8,169 nucleotides of DNA from an uncultured Erysipelotrichaceae bacterium (GTDB lineage: Bacteria > Bacillota_I > Bacilli_A > Erysipelotrichales > Coprobacillaceae): contig URQL01000070.1 of the NCBI GenBank assembly GCA_900550005.1, forward strand, positions 1 through 8,169. The letters are read 5' to 3'. The translations under genes were made by a program, and so were the position numbers. Positions 1-7,459 of this stretch are shown here, one piece after another. The first letter of the stretch is position 1; each line of letters begins with the position of its first letter. The notes below the pieces were generated by a model. The model did no database searches, was not told where the DNA came from, and saw only the letters and a program-made list of their open reading frames with translations.

Positions 1-22
1 AACTTTTCTTTTTTGTTTCCAT
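1..22 (-). CDS. Start of a downstream gene, cut by the window edge
   Basis: An ATG lies two bases past the aroD stop codon and opens a frame reading METKKKS before the window ends. An AAGGA Shine-Dalgarno sits 8 bases upstream, inside the last codons of aroD. This is what a translationally coupled third gene of the aroD operon would look like. Only seven codons are visible, so no function can be given and the frame could be chance. Confidence 0.4.
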
Positions 23-24
23 AA

Positions 25-768
25 CTATAATCCTTCATGAATAATTTGTAAGACTTCTTTTAATTTACTTGCTTGAATTTGTCCTGGTGCGGATGGTTTT
101 AAAACACTACCAAAAGTAACACAACTTCCAAAAGTTTCACCACAAATTCGACTCACTAATCCAAGAGGGGACATCGACATAGAAATAATCGGTTTAGAAT
201 AAAGTGTTTTTGCTTTTGTAGTCGCTTTAAGTAAAGTCAAAACATCTTCTTTACTTTGAGGCATAAGAGCAATTTTTAAGAAATCTCCACCAAGTTCATT
301 CATCTTTTTAAAACGATCAAGCAATTCTTCTAAAGATGGTGTCGCTTTAAAATCATGATTAGATAATACCACTTTAACCCCGTTATCTTTTGCCTGTTTC
401 ATGACTTTACTAACACAATCTTGATCTAAAAATAATTCAACATCCACTAAATCAAGTTGTGTTGTATTGATTAAATCTTCATAAATGGTTTCATATTGAT
501 TTGTTGGATGATTTCCTCCTTCATTAACCGTTCTAAAAGTCGCTAATAAGACACTTTCAGGTTGGTAACTACGAATGAGGTTTAATGCTTCTTTTCTTTT
601 TGTAGCATCTTCAATAGCATCAAAACAATCTAAACGCCATTCAATTAAATCAAAAGGGACTTTTTCTAAAGCCATCAATTCTTGTTTTAATTCTTCCTTA
701 TCTTTTCCTACTAAAGGAACACAAATTTTAGGCATTCCTTTGCTAAAATCGATATTTTTAATTTTCAT
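25..768 (-). CDS. aroD: 3-dehydroquinate dehydratase, type I (AroD)
   Basis: This cytoplasmic enzyme of the shikimate pathway dehydrates 3-dehydroquinate to 3-dehydroshikimate through a Schiff base on lysine. The 247 residues match the family's usual length of about 250 and its TIM-barrel motif order: EWRLD at 43-47, TFRT..EGG at 77-85, SNHDF with the catalytic His138, LKIALMP with the Schiff-base Lys165, SR at 206-207, and the SAPGQ loop at 226-230 that closes on substrate. All expected catalytic residues are present. The Ser-Met-Gly-type motif reads SMSP (residues 198-201), a small departure. I chose the ATG at 766-768 because AGGAGGG (774-780) sits five bases upstream; a TTG at 781-783 in the same frame overlaps that site and is unlikely. 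One base separates this gene from the upstream stop codon, which implies translational coupling. The family call is secure. Confidence 0.96.
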   Translation of the reverse strand: MKIKNIDFSKGMPKICVPLVGKDKEELKQELMALEKVPFDLIEWRLDCFDAIEDATKRKEALNLIRSYQPESVLLATFRTVNEGGNHPTNQYETIYEDLINTTQLDLVDVELFLDQDCVSKVMKQAKDNGVKVVLSNHDFKATPSLEELLDRFKKMNELGGDFLKIALMPQSKEDVLTLLKATTKAKTLYSKPIISMSMSPLGLVSRICGETFGSCVTFGSVLKPSAPGQIQASKLKEVLQIIHEGL

Positions 769-769
769 T

Positions 770-1528
770 TTATCCCTCCTCAATGACTTGGATATCTAAA
801 ATATTTTCTGGTAAAACTTGATGTTCACTCGCTAAATCAATTTGAACATCAATTTGTTCATTCGATTGAACAACCATTAAAGCATAATAAAGTAAAGCTG
901 TTTTCATACCAATTTCGGAACCATCTACGCTAAAACTATAAGGATTAAAAGCGCGAGGTTCTTCTAAAAATTTGATCATATAAGGTTTAGCTTGATTAAT
1001 CCAATTTTGATGTAAAGATGGTATATTCAAATAATCTTCTAATTCTTTTAAAACTTTTGGTCTTGCTTTTAAGGCATTATCGTAAGGTCGATTTTTTCGT
1101 ATAGCTAAAAAGCAATCTAATTGGTAATCACCAAAAATTTTATAATGTAATCTTGAGTTTCCTTGATCGATAAGATGATAGCTTTTTCCTTGATAAGTCA
1201 TTTTCTTTTTATAGATATCAATTTCAATGCCATTAGCTTTAATATATTGATTTAAACAAGAATCGCAAGATAAAGCTTGTTTCATATTGACTAATCCTGT
1301 TTTTTTGATTGAAGCACATTTATCATTATTGGTTGTGCTATGGATTCCAACGATTTTTAAAGAATCTAAATCAAAATCTTTTAATGAGCGATCTACTTTC
1401 GTTAAAAATGAATCGACATCTGCTCCCTTTTCTTGTTGTAATCCATTTTCTAATTGTTCTTTTGTTAAATTAAGTAATTGACACAACGTGTCCTTTGCAT
1501 TTTGGTATGAGGTTATATCATATATCAT
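770..1528 (-). CDS. Uncharacterised 252-residue protein, first gene of the aroD operon
   Basis: I do not recognise this protein. It is soluble-looking, with no signal peptide or membrane segment. Visible features are a helical, charged N-terminus (about 1-55), a central IVGIHSTTNNDKCASIKKTG segment starting near residue 59 with His63, two cysteines in SCDSC (87-91), an aromatic and basic middle (about 105-150), and an acidic C-terminus. The His-Ser-Thr-Thr stretch followed by a Gly-Leu turn loosely resembles the first strand of ADP-ribosyltransferase folds, but this is a weak impression and I assign no function. Start choice: AAAGGA at 1538-1543 is 9 bases from the ATG at 1526-1528, whereas the ATG at 1535-1537 directly abuts it. 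A promoter lies just upstream. The stop codon is one base from the aroD start, so it is co-transcribed with aroD. Confidence 0.85.
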   Translation of the reverse strand: MIYDITSYQNAKDTLCQLLNLTKEQLENGLQQEKGADVDSFLTKVDRSLKDFDLDSLKIVGIHSTTNNDKCASIKKTGLVNMKQALSCDSCLNQYIKANGIEIDIYKKKMTYQGKSYHLIDQGNSRLHYKIFGDYQLDCFLAIRKNRPYDNALKARPKVLKELEDYLNIPSLHQNWINQAKPYMIKFLEEPRAFNPYSFSVDGSEIGMKTALLYYALMVVQSNEQIDVQIDLASEHQVLPENILDIQVIEEG

Positions 1529-1556
1529 GTATTCCATTCCTTTCTAAACTTATTCT

Positions 1557-1585
1557 ATAATATCACCTTACCTCTGCTTAATCAA
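1557..1585 (-). promoter_or_regulatory. Sigma-A-type promoter for the aroD operon
   Basis: Read on the minus strand, a -35 TTGATT (1580-1585) and a -10 TATTAT (1557-1562) are separated by exactly 17 bases. The site lies between the terminator of the upstream binding-protein gene and the Shine-Dalgarno of the 252-residue protein gene, leaving a short leader of about 20 bases. This supports a separate transcription unit for the operon. Confidence 0.7.
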
Positions 1586-1606
1586 ATTAAAAAGGAAAAA
1601 TCATAT

Positions 1607-1629
1607 AAAAAAGGGGATGTTTCCATCCC
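1607..1629 (-). terminator. Intrinsic terminator after the first OppA-like gene
   Basis: On the minus strand, GGGATG pairs with CATCCC (1624-1629 with 1614-1619) around a GAAA tetraloop and is followed by six U (1607-1612). It begins 11 bases after the stop codon of the binding-protein gene. Confidence 0.92.
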
Positions 1630-1639
1630 TCGATCTTTC

Positions 1640-3457
1640 TTATTTTGAACCTTCATAGGCTTTTTCTAATTCTTCATATTCTTTTGCAGTATAAGCATCT
1701 TTTTGTGTTTCCCAGTATTTGATTTTACGATCACATACACCATAACGACTACTTGGTTTTGAATAATCATTGACTCTTGTTACTTGGAATTCATGTCCAC
1801 CTGTATAAAGTGGAACAACATAAGCATTTTCTAATAGATAAGCTTCACAACTTGCAAAAGCATGATATCTTTCATCCAAATCAACAATTGCATTGGCATC
1901 ATCTACCATTTTATCATAAGTTGTATCGACTAAGTGAGATAAAGATTTATTCATTGCTACATCATCATTAGATGTCATTTGATATAAATAGTTAAATGGA
2001 TCTCCATAATCAGCTCCCCAAGCAGAAATCGAAATCGATTGTAATCTAGGTGTTGTAATTTCTGTTCTAGAACTCTTGATATAAGAAATACCATAAACTT
2101 CAATGAAATCTGTACCTAAACTTTCTTCAAATGTTGCTTTTTGTACTTGGAAAGTTTCTTCTGCTGTTTGATCACCCGCATGATAAGCGATACCTACTCT
2201 AATTGGGAATGTCACACCTTGTGCACTTAATTCTTCCATAGCTTTTGCTTTATAATCTGCAGCTTTACTTGGTTGATATTGATCAACCCCTTCACCAGTA
2301 AACTCTTTTAATTCATCTAGTTTTGTATAATCTGTACCATCACTTGTTTTAACTAATTTAGTTGAAGTATACGTTTGACTATCTAATACTTCAGGATTTT
2401 TTGGATTAGTACGTGCTTCTAAGTTAGTGACATCAACACCATAGTACCAAGCTTTTCTGAAGTTTTTATTTTGAACAGCTGTATTCCAATCTGGATTATC
2501 TGCTTGATCATAGTTGAAATAAAGTGAATAAGCATAACCATTTGTTTTTGTTTCAACTAAATTATCATTGTTATTAGCAAGTTCAGTGATCGCTGTATCT
2601 TGTGTTAAAACAGCACGATCTAATTCACCTGTATTGAACATTTCGAATGCTCTGTTTAATGATTCAAGCATTGTCACATTTACTCTGTCAAATGGAACAT
2701 TATCTTTATCCCAATATTTTTCATTTTTAACATAGGTTTTATAAGAACTTAATGCATAATCTCCCATTAAATAGCAGCCATTGTAAAGTAAGTTATCTGG
2801 ATCGATACCAAAGTTTTCTACACCAATTTCATCTAGATAATCCCCATTAACTGGATAATAAGCTGCATAAGTAATAACGGTATCAAAATAAGGTTTTGGT
2901 GAATTCATCGTATACTCTACAGTATAATCATCAATGGCTTTTACCCCAACCATTTCATCAAACTTTTCATCAAAGTTATCTTCTGTAATTTCACCATCTG
3001 CACTCATTGAAGCAAATTCACTTGCTCCATTAATAACTGAAGTGATCATTTCTTGGTTTGTTGAAGCATTTTTAGCGTCTAACGCATATTTTACACTTTC
3101 CACAAAATCATCAGCGGTAACAGCTTCATACTCTTTACCATCACGTGTTAACCATTTAACATTCTTTCTTAAATCAAATGTCCAAACTGTAGAATCATCA
3201 TTGTGTTCCCATTTTGTCGCTAAACAAGGAATAATATTTCCTTTGTTATCTTGTTCAACTAAGCCATCGACAAATTGTACAGCGACTTGAAAATCAACTG
3301 ATGAATTGGTATTTAAATAATTCAACGTCGTATATTCTCGACTTTGTAATTCATAATCGTTGTACACTTTTAATGCACTTGTTGAAGTGGATTTACCACA
3401 TCCACTAAGTAAGACCATCGAAGTCATTAAAACGGCTAATCCTTTTTTTCCTCTCAT
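1640..3457 (-). CDS. OppA-like peptide-binding lipoprotein, copy A
   Basis: This is an extracellular substrate-binding protein of the ABC peptide transporter family 5 (SBP_bac_5), expected to capture oligopeptides at the membrane surface. The 605 residues begin with a lipoprotein signal: charged MRGKK, a hydrophobic core, and the lipobox LLSG with Cys20 as the lipid-modified residue. Family signatures follow: the YELQSRE opening of the mature domain, LA.KWEHNDDSTVWTF with VKW, VTADDFVESVKYAL, and the late WGADYGDPFNYL motif (about 479-490). The ATG has GGAGG seven bases upstream. It is closely related along its whole length to the neighbouring copy B, so the pair arose by tandem duplication. 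Terminators on both sides suggest it is monocistronic, and no permease or ATPase gene is adjacent. Ligand specificity cannot be read from sequence; short peptides are the family default. Confidence 0.93.
   Translation of the reverse strand: MRGKKGLAVLMTSMVLLSGCGKSTSTSALKVYNDYELQSREYTTLNYLNTNSSVDFQVAVQFVDGLVEQDNKGNIIPCLATKWEHNDDSTVWTFDLRKNVKWLTRDGKEYEAVTADDFVESVKYALDAKNASTNQEMITSVINGASEFASMSADGEITEDNFDEKFDEMVGVKAIDDYTVEYTMNSPKPYFDTVITYAAYYPVNGDYLDEIGVENFGIDPDNLLYNGCYLMGDYALSSYKTYVKNEKYWDKDNVPFDRVNVTMLESLNRAFEMFNTGELDRAVLTQDTAITELANNNDNLVETKTNGYAYSLYFNYDQADNPDWNTAVQNKNFRKAWYYGVDVTNLEARTNPKNPEVLDSQTYTSTKLVKTSDGTDYTKLDELKEFTGEGVDQYQPSKAADYKAKAMEELSAQGVTFPIRVGIAYHAGDQTAEETFQVQKATFEESLGTDFIEVYGISYIKSSRTEITTPRLQSISISAWGADYGDPFNYLYQMTSNDDVAMNKSLSHLVDTTYDKMVDDANAIVDLDERYHAFASCEAYLLENAYVVPLYTGGHEFQVTRVNDYSKPSSRYGVCDRKIKYWETQKDAYTAKEYEELEKAYEGSK
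2688..2719. repeat. 32-bp direct repeat shared by the two OppA-like genes, copy 1
   Basis: These 32 bases are identical to positions 4661-4692. Both encode part of the conserved KYWDKDNVPFD segment of the paralogous binding proteins. It is the longest perfect match I noticed between the genes. It reflects their common origin or later gene conversion rather than a mobile element. Confidence 0.85.
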
Positions 3458-3473
3458 TTGTTTTCCTCCCCCT

Positions 3474-3500
3474 ATACGATTAGATCGTATGTCTATTATA
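3474..3500 (-). promoter_or_regulatory. Probable -10 region and adjoining palindrome upstream of OppA-like copy A
   Basis: A perfect -10 TATAAT (3495-3500, minus strand) lies about 40 bases before the start codon, with a second TATAAT at 3506-3511. I find no convincing -35 at standard spacing, so the promoter call is tentative. Just downstream, near the expected transcription start, is a perfect inverted repeat, ATACGAT-CTA-ATCGTAT on the minus strand (3474-3490). It ends just before the GGGGGAGG Shine-Dalgarno. Its position suits an operator or a small 5' hairpin; which one is unknown. Confidence 0.45.
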
Positions 3501-3621
3501 TTACTATTATATTTTAAAAACGTAACAAATATTTACTATTTTAATATATTTTTTATTATATTTTTGTATATACACTATAAATACGTATGCTTTGAAACAT
3601 TTTATAAAAGGAGAAATAAAT

Positions 3622-3647
3622 AAAAAAAGGAAGAAATTAATCTTCCT
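3622..3647 (-). terminator. Intrinsic terminator after OppA-like copy B
   Basis: On the minus strand, AGGAAGA (3641-3647) pairs with TCTTCCT (3628-3634) around a six-base loop and runs into a U tract at 3622-3628. The 5' arm is made of the last sense codons of copy B, and the stop codon (3637-3639) lies in the loop. A terminating ribosome could therefore interfere with hairpin formation. Confidence 0.88.
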
Positions 3648-5412
3648 TAGCGAATTCTTCATATTCAGCTGTAGTATAAGCTTTATCTTGAGTTTCCCAA
3701 TATTTCATTTTTCCACTGTATCCACTATAAGTTTTAGCTCTAGAATAGTTATTTACTTTAGTCATTTGAATTTGGTGACCAGAAGTTGAAAATGGAACAG
3801 TATAAGCGTTATCTAAGATATAAGCTTCAATTGAAGCGAATGCATGATATCTTTCATCTGTATCAATTAATTTATTAGCTTCATCAACACGTGTATTTAA
3901 TTCTTCATCATCAAAGTGAGAATATTTGTTATTCATATAAGCATCACCAAATGACGTTAATTGGAATAAGAAGTTGTATGGATCTGCATAGTCAGCTCCC
4001 CATGCACTAATTACAATTGAGTGTAAGTTTGGTGTATAAACTTCTGATGATGCTGAACGGATATAAGGAACACCAACGATTTCAATGAAATCACTACCTA
4101 ATGCAGCTTCAAAACTTGATTTTTCAACTTGGAAAGTTTCTTCTGATGTTTGGTTACCAACATTGTAAGCTAAACTTACTTGAAGTGGGAATGTTACACC
4201 TTCTGCTTTTAATTCTTCCATTGCTTTTGCTTTATATTCTGCTGCTTTAGTTACATCATGAATACCATTTCTGTATTCTTTTAATTCATCTAAATCACCA
4301 TAAGCTGTTCCATCACTTGTATAAACTAAATTTGGATAAGTAATTGTTGTTGCAGTTAAGCTATCTGGATCAATTGGATTTGTACGTTTGTTGTATTCTG
4401 TAGCATCAATTCCATAGAACCAAGCTTTTCTGAAGTTGATGTTATCAGCAGCTTTGTTCCAATCATCATTTCCTTCTTGAGCATGGTTAAAATAAATTTG
4501 ATAAACCATTCCACCAGGACCGCTATCAACTAATGTGTCATTTCCATTAGCTTGTTCTGTTAAAACTTCATCTTGAGTTAATTGTACCCAATCTAATTCT
4601 CCAGCATTATACATTTCATAAGCTTTTGCTTGTGATTCTAACATGTTTACACTAACAGTATCAAATGGAACATTATCTTTATCCCAATATTTAGTGTTTT
4701 TAGTAAATTCTTTATAAGCATTTTGATCAAATTCACTTAGTAAATATGGTCCATTATAAAGAATTGTATCTGGTGTTGTTCCAAATGAATCGCCTACTTC
4801 ATCTAGGAATTTTTCATTTAATGGATTGTAAGCTGTATAGTTTAATACAGAATCAAAGTAAGGTTTTGATCCTACTAAAGTATATTCAATTGTTTTATCA
4901 TCTAATGCTTTAACACCTACTGTTTCATCAAATAATTCATCAGTAGCTGTTCCAGCTTCACTTGCTTCATAGTATTCTTCTGCCCCTTTGACAAATGATG
5001 TGATCATTTCAACGTTTGGTGAAGCATTGTCATAATCAAGATTGTATTTGATACCTTCAATAAAATCATCAGCAGTAACATCACCATATTCACTACCATC
5101 TTGGTTATACCATTTTAAACCATCTTTTAGTGTAAATGTCCAAACAGAACTATCATCATTGACTTTCCATCCATCTTTGGCTTGAGCACCAACTAATTCC
5201 CCATCAGGATTATATTCTACTAATCCCTCAATTAATTGTTGTGTTACTTGTAAAGTAACCGTACCATTAGCAGTCAAGTAATTAAACCCTTCTGTTTCTC
5301 TTGATTGTAATTCGTAAGTATGAAAAGTTTTAAGTCCTGAGCTTGTTGAAGATTTACCACAACCTGTTAAGACCAATGCACCGATTAATGCACCACTTAG
5401 TACCTTTTTCAT
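3637..5412 (-). CDS. OppA-like peptide-binding lipoprotein, copy B
   Basis: This is a second family 5 substrate-binding lipoprotein of 591 residues. The signal peptide MKKVLSGALIGALVLTGC has the lipobox LTGC with Cys18. As in copy A, the mature part opens with YELQSRE and carries WTFTL..GLKW, VTADDFIEGIKYNL, KYWDKDNVPFD and WGADYADPYNFL (about 471-482). I chose the ATG at 5410-5412 because GGGGAG (5421-5426) lies 8 bases upstream. The in-frame ATG at 5443-5445 would overlap the promoter's -10 box and add a non-signal extension. The gene has its own promoter and terminator and no transporter partners in the window. It may feed peptides to a shared permease, as the orphan AliA/AliB proteins do in streptococci. 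That parallel is inference. Confidence 0.93.
   Translation of the reverse strand: MKKVLSGALIGALVLTGCGKSSTSSGLKTFHTYELQSRETEGFNYLTANGTVTLQVTQQLIEGLVEYNPDGELVGAQAKDGWKVNDDSSVWTFTLKDGLKWYNQDGSEYGDVTADDFIEGIKYNLDYDNASPNVEMITSFVKGAEEYYEASEAGTATDELFDETVGVKALDDKTIEYTLVGSKPYFDSVLNYTAYNPLNEKFLDEVGDSFGTTPDTILYNGPYLLSEFDQNAYKEFTKNTKYWDKDNVPFDTVSVNMLESQAKAYEMYNAGELDWVQLTQDEVLTEQANGNDTLVDSGPGGMVYQIYFNHAQEGNDDWNKAADNINFRKAWFYGIDATEYNKRTNPIDPDSLTATTITYPNLVYTSDGTAYGDLDELKEYRNGIHDVTKAAEYKAKAMEELKAEGVTFPLQVSLAYNVGNQTSEETFQVEKSSFEAALGSDFIEIVGVPYIRSASSEVYTPNLHSIVISAWGADYADPYNFLFQLTSFGDAYMNNKYSHFDDEELNTRVDEANKLIDTDERYHAFASIEAYILDNAYTVPFSTSGHQIQMTKVNNYSRAKTYSGYSGKMKYWETQDKAYTTAEYEEFAKED
4661..4692. repeat. 32-bp direct repeat shared by the two OppA-like genes, copy 2
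   Basis: This is the partner of 2688-2719: identical over 32 bases and in the same reading frame of the paralogous gene. Confidence 0.85.
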
Positions 5413-5445
5413 AATACCCTCTCCCCTCATTACTAAGTTGCACAT

Positions 5446-5474
5446 ATACTATCATTTTAACAATCAATTTTCAA
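5446..5474 (-). promoter_or_regulatory. Sigma-A-type promoter for OppA-like copy B
   Basis: On the minus strand, a -35 TTGAAA (5469-5474) and a -10 TAGTAT (5446-5451) are separated by 17 bases. Transcription would start near 5439, giving a leader of about 27 bases before the ATG at 5410-5412. This supports the shorter start for the lipoprotein. Confidence 0.68.
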
Positions 5475-5611
5475 GTTATTTTTTAATTATTTTTATAAAT
5501 TTTTTTACATATTTTGTAAATTTCATAATATTGTACTTAATTATAAACATTCGTACATTTACACAATAAAACAAAAAACGCTAAATTTAAATATTAAAAT
5601 TCTCTTTCTAT

Positions 5612-5647
5612 AAAAAAGAAACAATCCAATTAAAATCGAATTGTTTC
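5612..5647 (-). terminator. Intrinsic terminator after the broken surface-protein gene
   Basis: On the minus strand, GAAACAAT (5640-5647) pairs with ATTGTTTC (5618-5625) around a 14-base loop and is followed by six U (5612-5617). It lies 25 bases past the stop codon of the surface-protein pseudogene. It marks the end of the riboswitch-controlled unit. Confidence 0.82.
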
Positions 5648-5672
5648 AATTTGCATAAAATACACTTTTAAG

Positions 5673-7430
5673 TTATTTCACTTTTACTCTTTTTTTCTTT
5701 AAAATCATCATCAGCATTAAAGCAGATCCAGCAAATAAACTTAATGAGCTTAAAAGATTTGTCCTATCCGATGTATCTACAAACAAGGATTTTTGTTTTA
5801 CTTCCACCTTAGAACTTTCTTTTATTTTTTCATCTTCCATGGTTAGTTTAATAATCGGTTGATTTACTGTAAAAGTGATTTCATTTGCTAATTTATAATG
5901 ATCTGGTGCATTTATTTCAACGAGTTTATACGTTTCTCCGTAGTTTAAAATCCCTATAATTTCATGAATTATACCATCACTTATCCATTGTTCAACACAA
6001 TGACCTAAAGAATCTTTAATTTGCAAAGTAGCTCCTGATAAAGATACAGGTGTGTCTTTATCGATTTTGTCAATTGGAATGCGTGTTGGTTGATCTTCCA
6101 TTGTAATTAAATCATCCTCTACACTATCCCATTTTTCATCTGTTTTTATAAAAACTTGTCCTTGTTCATCTATTTTAAATTGAATATCTTGTGCTACTAA
6201 ATAACCATCAGGAGCGCATTCTTCATGATAGGTATAAATTTTCCCTACTTCTAGAGAAATTGTCTTTTTTTCTTTAGAAGAAACCCATTGTTCAAGAACT
6301 TGATCATTAAGTTTGACTTGTAATGAAGCATTCTCTAGCAATTGATCAGAGCCTATCTTTTCAAAAGTAATTTCTTTTTTATTTTTTATATTTACATATT
6401 CAATCTTTGAAGTGCATTCATCTGTAATCACACCATTGATTTCATTTGTTTGCTCATGATTGACATAACTTGTATATCCCTTGCTTGTTTCTTCTACAAT
6501 GGAATAAGCAGTATTTGGAAGGAATCCTTTTATTAAAAGAACCTATCCACCTTTTAAAGTAAATTCACCTTGATCGATATGTACACTAGATTCCTTTTGA
6601 TCATCATATAAATAAGCTTCTCCTGTATAAGGCATCTTATCAAGAGTTAAATGGAATTTAAACGCATCCTCTTTATCTCCACCTATTTGTGTTTTGCTTA
6701 TCGTCAAACCTTCTAATTTTGTATTGACAAACTTAACGGATGAAACAGGTTGATTTATTACACCTGTACTTAATCCATCACTTACAACACTGACATAATC
6801 ATCCAGTTCTTTTTCTTCAACATGATAGGTAGATAAGTAAGGAATAGATTCAATAAGTACTTTCTCTTTATTTTTCAAATAAACTTTTCCATCTTCAATT
6901 TGAATAATTTGTTCGTTGTTTTCAAAAATCGATTTAGCTTGTCCAAAATAAGGCTGATCATTGATCGTTACGTTAAATTCAAAGGCTTGATTTTGATCTA
7001 TTGAATTTAAACTTTTTTCAATAATCAAATTTCCTTGAATTTTATTTGTAAATTCAATTGTTTTTTTCATTTGAATCATCAATATAAACTTCACTTATCA
7101 TAGTTCCATTTCCTTGATCTTGTACAATCACTTTTACATGATATACTGTAGGATCAAAATAAATGTTACTCTTTGTCAATTCTTTTTCACTGACTTGGTA
7201 GTAATAAATACCTGGTTTTGTATAGTTCATATTAAAAGTGAATTGACCTTGATTATTATTTCTAGTCTTTAAATAAGCATAATTATCATTTGTTTTTTCT
7301 AATAAATCTCCATTTTCATCAACCGATTGCATCACAAAGGCAAAATCATTTCCTAAAAGAATATCATTATAATGTTTAATACCTTGAATTTGAACATTAC
7401 CTTGTGTTTGGTCTTAATAAAATTTCTCAT
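5673..7430 (-). pseudogene. Broken cell-wall-anchored pilin/adhesin with Cna-B-type domains
   Basis: The intact ancestor would be a secreted, sortase-anchored fibrous surface protein. In order, the remnants are: a pilin isopeptide-linker (FctA/Spy0128-like) domain coded by about 7413-7068, with NDFAFVMQSVDENG and PGIYYYQVSEKE; two related beta-sandwich repeats starting GNLIIEKS and GLTISKTQIGG; two SpaA/Cna-B domains with the E-box-like YTYHEECAPDGY and YKLVEINAPDHY; and a C-terminal sorting signal of VDTSDRTN, a hydrophobic helix and the tail KKKRVKVK. Three lesions break it. The ATG with good AAAGGAG (7440-7446) is in a different frame from the first domain and no signal peptide remains, implying an N-terminal deletion. 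A run of seven A (7061-7067) shifts frame where six A would restore SNEKTIEFTN. A TAG at 6543-6545 interrupts an otherwise continuous frame. No internal start has a good ribosome site. Family assignments come from motifs, not from a search. Confidence 0.88.
7353..7430 (-). other. 25-codon open frame at the ribosome site behind the riboswitch
   Basis: The only ATG with a good Shine-Dalgarno (AAAGGAG at 7440-7446, nine bases away) after the riboswitch opens a frame of 25 residues. It begins MRNFIKTKHK, ends NIIMIFF and stops with TAG at 7353-7355. It is basic then hydrophobic, superficially like a small membrane peptide. Most of it overlaps, out of frame, DNA that clearly encodes the pilin domain, so it is most likely the fossil start of the broken gene rather than a functional small protein. 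Confidence 0.4.
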
Positions 7431-7459
7431 ATTCAAACTCTCCTTTAATTCAACTAAAC

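Noticed and set aside
575..799. Plus-strand open frame of 74 codons opposite aroD
   Set aside because: It is an antisense shadow of aroD with low-complexity composition. The minus-strand frame has clear enzyme motifs and a good ribosome site.
2934..3789. Plus-strand open frames of 65 to 118 codons opposite the OppA-like genes and the gap between them
   Set aside because: They lie antisense to well-supported lipoprotein genes or in AT-rich spacer, show Ser/Phe/Ile-rich shadow composition and have no recognisable domains.
5466..5480. CodY-box-like AATTTTCAAGTTATT overlapping the -35 of OppA-like copy B
   Set aside because: It has four mismatches to the 15-base consensus in a very AT-rich spacer, so chance is likely. 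It is not known from this window whether the organism has CodY.
5518..5562. TGTAC/GTACA dyad in the spacer upstream of OppA-like copy B
   Set aside because: The five-base arms are far apart and upstream of the promoter in AT-rich DNA; no second support.
5673..7335. Treating the three surface-protein reading frames as separate small genes
   Set aside because: The frames join through one indel and one in-frame stop into a continuous domain series, and none has its own Shine-Dalgarno site.
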